64,000 nt of DNA from Mycobacterium sp. IS-1496. Its GTDB lineage: Bacteria; Actinomycetota; Actinomycetes; Mycobacteriales; Mycobacteriaceae. The notes under the pieces are model-generated. The model was not told the DNA's origin. It saw only the letters and a list, made by a program, of their open reading frames with translations, and did not search any database. Shown here piece by piece: positions 60,925-64,000 of this stretch. Each line of letters starts with the position of its first letter. The stretch's first letter is position 1. The position numbers and the translations under genes are program-made. The DNA is taken from positions 47,039-111,038 of the forward strand of contig NZ_LQIU01000007.1 of assembly GCF_001499995.1 (NCBI RefSeq). Direction: 5' to 3'.

Positions 60925-62892
60925 GTGCACGTCGACAGCCGGATGATGGACACGGTTCGGCTGACCACGCCGGGAGTCGGTGCGGTCGTCCGCAGCCTCG
61001 TGGGCGTACTGGCGCTGACAGCGCTGGCGCTGTACGCGATTTCGCCGACGGCGGCGATGTGGACCGCCGGGGCCGGCATCATCGCCGGCGCGATCGCACT
61101 GCAGGACACGCCCGGGCGGCGGCTGCCCATCGTGCTCATCGCGTCGGTCGAGGTGGGCGCGGCCGCCCTGCTGGGCTCGTCGAGCACCGGCCACGACGCC
61201 GTGTTTGTCGTCGTGGTCGCGTGCTGGTGCTTCATGGCGGGAATGCAGTGGGCCCTGGGGGCGAACGCCGGGTTCGTCGCCGCGGCCGCGGCCGGCCTGC
61301 TGGTGATCACCCCGCCCGAGGCGATGTCGCTGCCCGACGTGCTGGCCACCGTGGCGCTCACGCTGGCCACCGGTCTGGTGCAGGCGCTGCTGGTCTGGCT
61401 GCGCCCGCCGCAGCGGTGGCGTGCGCAGCAGCACGCCCTCACCCGTGCGCACAGGTCGCTCGCGCAGGACGCCAGGAGACTGGCTTCGGACACCGGGGCA
61501 CCGCTCGACCCGGCACAGCTGACGTGGCTGCGGGAGGTGTTCACCACCATTCCGCAACACCAGCGCCCCAAGGCCTACCAACTCGGCTACCAACTGCCCG
61601 AGAGGATCGCCGCGACGCTGGTCGCGCTGCGCCGCACCGACGCCGATCTCACGGAACTGTCCTCGGCCGCCGGCGAGTTCCTCGACGCGATCGCCGAGCA
61701 CGGGGTGGCCGCGCACCGCGGAGCCGATCGTGCCCTGCATCGCGTCGACGCCGCGGCCGCGGCCGTCACCGGTCCGGGCGCCGCTGCCGCCCAACGTTTC
61801 TCCGAACAGTTGCACGAGGCGGCGGTGTTGCGTTTCGGCCGGCTACGGGGATCGGATCTGAGGGGTTCGCTGTCCGGGTCGGCGAGTGTGTTGCGCCGTC
61901 ATCTGACGTCGACGTCGCCGGTGCTGCGGCATGCGATCCGCCTCGCCGCGGCCACCGCAGTCGCCGTGGCGGTGGCGCGCTTCACCGATCTCCGTGAGCC
62001 CTACTGGATGGCGCTGACCGTCCTGTTGATCCTGCGGCCCGAGACCGCGCACACGTACACCCGGTGCGCCGGGCGACTGGCCGGAATCGCCGGGGGCATC
62101 CTGGTCGCGTCCGCGATCAGCCTGCTGTGGCCGCCGACGGGCATCGTCGCGGCGATCAGCGCGGCGGCGTTCGTCGGAGTCGCGTACGCGGTGTGGGGTT
62201 TCGGGTACATCGCGGTCAGTGCGGCGCTGGCCGCGTCGGTGGTGTTCCTGCTCGGGATCGTCGATCCGGTGCAGGGCACCGCGGCGGTCCACCGCCTGGT
62301 GGCGGTCGCGATCGGCGGCGGACTCGCGCTGATCGCCCACGTTTCGCTGCCCGACGACGCCATGATCAGGCTGCGTCAGCGCGCGGGGGAACTGCTGATG
62401 ACCGAGATCGACTACGCCGCAATGGTGGTCCGGGCCTTCGTCCACGAACTCGACCGGCCGGCGGACGCGCTGGCCGCGGCGTGGCAGCGGGCCTACCGCG
62501 CCCGGGCGGCGTTCGAGGCCGCCTCGGGCGCCACGCGGCTGCAAGATCCGATGCAGCGGCAGTGGCTGCGGTCCCTGCGGACGGCGCTCAACGCGATCAC
62601 CGGCGCCTGCACCACGATGGAGAGCAATCTGCCCGCCCAACCGGTGGCACTGAGCCCGGAGTTCGTCGCGGCGGTCGACGACTACGTCGACGCGTTGCGC
62701 GGGGCCCCGCCCAACCCGGCCGCGCTGTGGACCGTGGACCTGCCCGAGCTGATGGCGGCCGACCGCCGGGTCCGCGAGTTGGCGGACACCGTCGCGGCCA
62801 GCAGCGGTGCCCGTGTGCTCGTCACCGAGCTGGCGGCGATCACCCGAAGCCTCGGGGCGATCACGCCTATCCCCGCGCCCACCTGGGCTTGA
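60925..62892 (+). CDS. FUSC-family inner membrane protein
   Basis: This encodes 655 residues from the GTG at 60925. Two hydrophobic bundles of about five to six helices each lie at about 22-160 and 335-480, separated by a soluble helical linker (about 165-330). The second bundle begins RLAAATAVAVAVARFTDLREPYWMALTVLLILRPETAHTYTRCAGRLAGIAGGILVA, the FUSC/AaeB signature with Tyr-Trp and R-P. Members are linked to export of aromatic acids or osmotic and stress adaptation. The 3' end overlaps the convergent thioesterase gene by 26 bases. Confidence 0.85.
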   Translation: MHVDSRMMDTVRLTTPGVGAVVRSLVGVLALTALALYAISPTAAMWTAGAGIIAGAIALQDTPGRRLPIVLIASVEVGAAALLGSSSTGHDAVFVVVVACWCFMAGMQWALGANAGFVAAAAAGLLVITPPEAMSLPDVLATVALTLATGLVQALLVWLRPPQRWRAQQHALTRAHRSLAQDARRLASDTGAPLDPAQLTWLREVFTTIPQHQRPKAYQLGYQLPERIAATLVALRRTDADLTELSSAAGEFLDAIAEHGVAAHRGADRALHRVDAAAAAVTGPGAAAAQRFSEQLHEAAVLRFGRLRGSDLRGSLSGSASVLRRHLTSTSPVLRHAIRLAAATAVAVAVARFTDLREPYWMALTVLLILRPETAHTYTRCAGRLAGIAGGILVASAISLLWPPTGIVAAISAAAFVGVAYAVWGFGYIAVSAALAASVVFLLGIVDPVQGTAAVHRLVAVAIGGGLALIAHVSLPDDAMIRLRQRAGELLMTEIDYAAMVVRAFVHELDRPADALAAAWQRAYRARAAFEAASGATRLQDPMQRQWLRSLRTALNAITGACTTMESNLPAQPVALSPEFVAAVDDYVDALRGAPPNPAALWTVDLPELMAADRRVRELADTVAASSGARVLVTELAAITRSLGAITPIPAPTWA

Positions 62893-63493
62893 TGAACACT
62901 CCCTCGGCCTCGACGGTCACCCCGTCGTCGTCGGCGAGATGGCCGACGACGAAGGCCTTGATCCCCTCGACCCGCGCGATCTGCGCCTCCGCGTGCAGTC
63001 GGCCGAGGCGCGTGGTGCGCAGGTAGCGCATCGTGATCGTGCCGGTGAGTCGCGGCTGGCGCTGGTCACTGGCGGCCTCACCCAGCACGTGGTCGAGCAC
63101 CAGTGCGGCCACCCCGCCGTGGACGTGGCCGGGCGGACCCTCGTAGGCCGCGCCCAGGTCGAAGTCGGTCGACACGCGGCCGTTCTCGTCGCGGTGGAGC
63201 ACCAGCGGGGGCGCGACCGGGTTACGCACCCCGATGACGGGGTTGCCCCAGGGCATCTGGTCGCCGTCGGAGGTGAACTGCACCCCGAAGGCGCCGTCGA
63301 GCTGTCTGCTGCGCAGGCGCGCGGTGGCCGCGTCGATCTCGGCTTTGGCGGCGGCGACGGTCTCGGCGTCGACCTGGGTGCGGATGGTGGCGTCGATCAG
63401 CGCGCGCACCGACTCCGTCAGCGGTTCGTAGGTCTCCCGCAACCGGGCGACGTCCGCCGAGCTCAGACCCTCGATGTGGGTGTACTCCAGCAC
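62867..63493 (-). CDS. PaaI-type hotdog thioesterase, KstR-boxed
   Basis: This encodes 208 residues from the GTG at 63493, nine bases from the KstR box. An N-terminal helical part of about 70 residues (LRETYEPLTESVRALIDATIRTQVDAETVAAAKAEIDAATARL) precedes the hotdog domain, with YEGPPGHVHGGVAALVLDHVLGEAA (about 110-134), which has the PaaI/thioesterase HGGxxA motif, and MRYLRTTRLGRLHAEAQI (about 151). It should cleave acyl-CoA, possibly a steroid side-chain or ring-degradation intermediate in view of the operator. The start is supported by the lack of coding sequence across the operator. Confidence 0.83.
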   Translation of the reverse strand: MLEYTHIEGLSSADVARLRETYEPLTESVRALIDATIRTQVDAETVAAAKAEIDAATARLRSRQLDGAFGVQFTSDGDQMPWGNPVIGVRNPVAPPLVLHRDENGRVSTDFDLGAAYEGPPGHVHGGVAALVLDHVLGEAASDQRQPRLTGTITMRYLRTTRLGRLHAEAQIARVEGIKAFVVGHLADDDGVTVEAEGVFIKPRWARG

Positions 63494-63501
63494 CTCTGCA
63501 C

Positions 63502-63515
63502 TAGAACACGTTCCA
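63502..63515. promoter_or_regulatory. KstR operator (perfect consensus)
   Basis: TAGAACACGTTCCA matches TNNAACNNGTTNNA fully and lies 9 bases upstream of the thioesterase start and 23 bases from the cupin stop. Both flanking genes are on the minus strand, so the thioesterase is the controlled gene. Confidence 0.85.
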
Positions 63516-63537
63516 GCAGCCGGTGTCGAATCGCATG

Positions 63538-63921
63538 TCAGGCCGCGACGAACGCCACGTCGACGTCGTCGGCGAGCACCACGTACATCCGCCGCCAGGG
63601 ATCGGTTCCCTCCAACCGCCACTTGTGTCCCGACCCCGCGGTGTCCTCCGCCAGCAGCACGTCGCCCGGTCCGAGTTCGAACTCCTCACCGTCGCGGGTG
63701 GAGAACACCAGCGACCCCGCCAGGGTCACCACGAGTTGGCGTACCGGTGCGGTGTGCCACGCGAGGGCTCGTCCGGCCGCGGTCTCCTCGACGGTCACAT
63801 GGGTGGACGGCATCACCGCGGAGACGAGGTCGTCGTTGCGGCCGGGGCGCATGTCGAGGCGCCCGATCTCGAAGTGCGACGCGTCGTCCGCCCCGGTCCA
63901 CAGCCGCACACACCGGATCAT
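63538..63921 (-). CDS. Cupin-domain protein
   Basis: This encodes 127 residues, with an AGGAGAGA ribosome-binding site. It is a single cupin domain: motif 1 is partly altered (HVTVEETAAGRALAWHTAPVRQLVVTLAGSLVF, about 41-73) and motif 2 is FELGPGDVLLAEDTAGSGHKW (about 80-100). A metal site is possible from His56 and His98, but the usual His-x-His pair is not seen. The enzymatic or sensory role is unknown. It is the last complete gene in the window. A short palindrome upstream may control it. Confidence 0.78.
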   Translation of the reverse strand: MIRCVRLWTGADDASHFEIGRLDMRPGRNDDLVSAVMPSTHVTVEETAAGRALAWHTAPVRQLVVTLAGSLVFSTRDGEEFELGPGDVLLAEDTAGSGHKWRLEGTDPWRRMYVVLADDVDVAFVAA

Positions 63922-63944
63922 GAGTCTCTCCTATGTCAAGCCGC

Positions 63945-63956
63945 TGCCATTTGGCA
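63945..63956. promoter_or_regulatory. Short palindrome upstream of cupin gene
   Basis: TGCCATTTGGCA is an inverted repeat with five-base arms (TGCCA/TGGCA), 24 bases upstream of the cupin ATG. A related word, GCAAATGGCC, recurs near 63988. It could be half of an operator that continues beyond the window. Confidence 0.35.
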
Positions 63957-64000
63957 AGGCTTTTGACGGTGGTTGTGGTCTGTCTGCAAATGGCCGAAGA

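Overview
The window is a continuous stretch of high-GC chromosome from a fast-growing mycobacterium (Mycolicibacterium type). Evidence for this is the mycolic-acid cyclopropane synthase, the Eis-type acetyltransferase, a CYP125 steroid hydroxylase, an LpqH-like lipoprotein, the glnA3 - EmrB-type exporter - bfrA block, a PimC-like mannosyltransferase, a secreted chorismate mutase of the Rv1885c type, and KstR- and IdeR-type operator sites. Genes are densely packed on both strands, with many 4-base stop/start overlaps. I see no rRNA, tRNA, CRISPR array, insertion sequence or prophage. The first gene is cut by the left edge.

1-13.9 kb: end of an AlkP-superfamily hydrolase, a pyrimidine-dimer-glycosylase-like protein, yaaA, two alpha/beta hydrolases, an amidohydrolase divergent from an AraC regulator across a strong palindrome, eis, a PLP decarboxylase, class I aldolase, an amidase, cinA, and a metallo-beta-lactamase-fold protein behind a MerR-type operator. 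13.9-21.4 kb: a 2-oxoglutarate dioxygenase, a steroid-dehydrogenase-like SDR divergent from an NAD(P)-binding reductase around a KstR box, a partner-switching pair (anti-sigma kinase and STAS antagonist) beside the wreck of their SpoIIE-type phosphatase, a SigF-type promoter, a KstR-boxed nitronate monooxygenase, and fdxA.

21.4-31 kb: TetR plus molybdopterin oxidoreductase (coupled), CYP125 with a near-KstR box, an XRE regulator over a 17-base palindrome, a lipoprotein, a GntR regulator coupled to a di-iron membrane hydroxylase, and an L,D-transpeptidase. 31-45.5 kb: threonine dehydratase, acyl-AMP ligase, thioesterase, ureohydrolase, mycolate cyclopropane synthase, chorismate mutase, SDR, luciferase-like oxidoreductase, SRPBCC protein, Baeyer-Villiger-type monooxygenase, a second P450, and an FAD oxidoreductase divergent from a TetR.

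45.5-55.6 kb: a Balon/Rv2629-type release-factor-like protein (ribosome hibernation family), HAD phosphatase, a PimC-like mannosyltransferase, a Tat/lipobox dienelactone hydrolase, an amidohydrolase with an epoxide-hydrolase-like partner, glnA3 and a CMD-family protein. 55.6-64 kb: an exporter with a C-terminal winged-helix-like extension, bacterioferritin, and, divergent from it across an IdeR box, a tandem ferredoxin-like (ABM-like) protein followed by bacterioferritin-associated ferredoxin. Then come an enoyl-CoA hydratase, an EthD-like protein, a FUSC membrane protein, a KstR-boxed thioesterase and a cupin.

Three themes recur. First, dispersed KstR boxes (15.5, 19.3 and 63.5 kb; near-matches at 4.0 and 25.0 kb) suggest that several lipid or steroid genes here belong to the cholesterol regulon although they lie outside the main catabolic cluster. 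Second, the 57.8-59.4 kb block is a compact iron storage and release module containing one uncharacterised protein. Third, several genes start 5-8 bases after a TANNNT element, as in leaderless mycobacterial transcripts. The most promising little-described item is the IdeR-boxed tandem-domain protein between bfrA and bfd.
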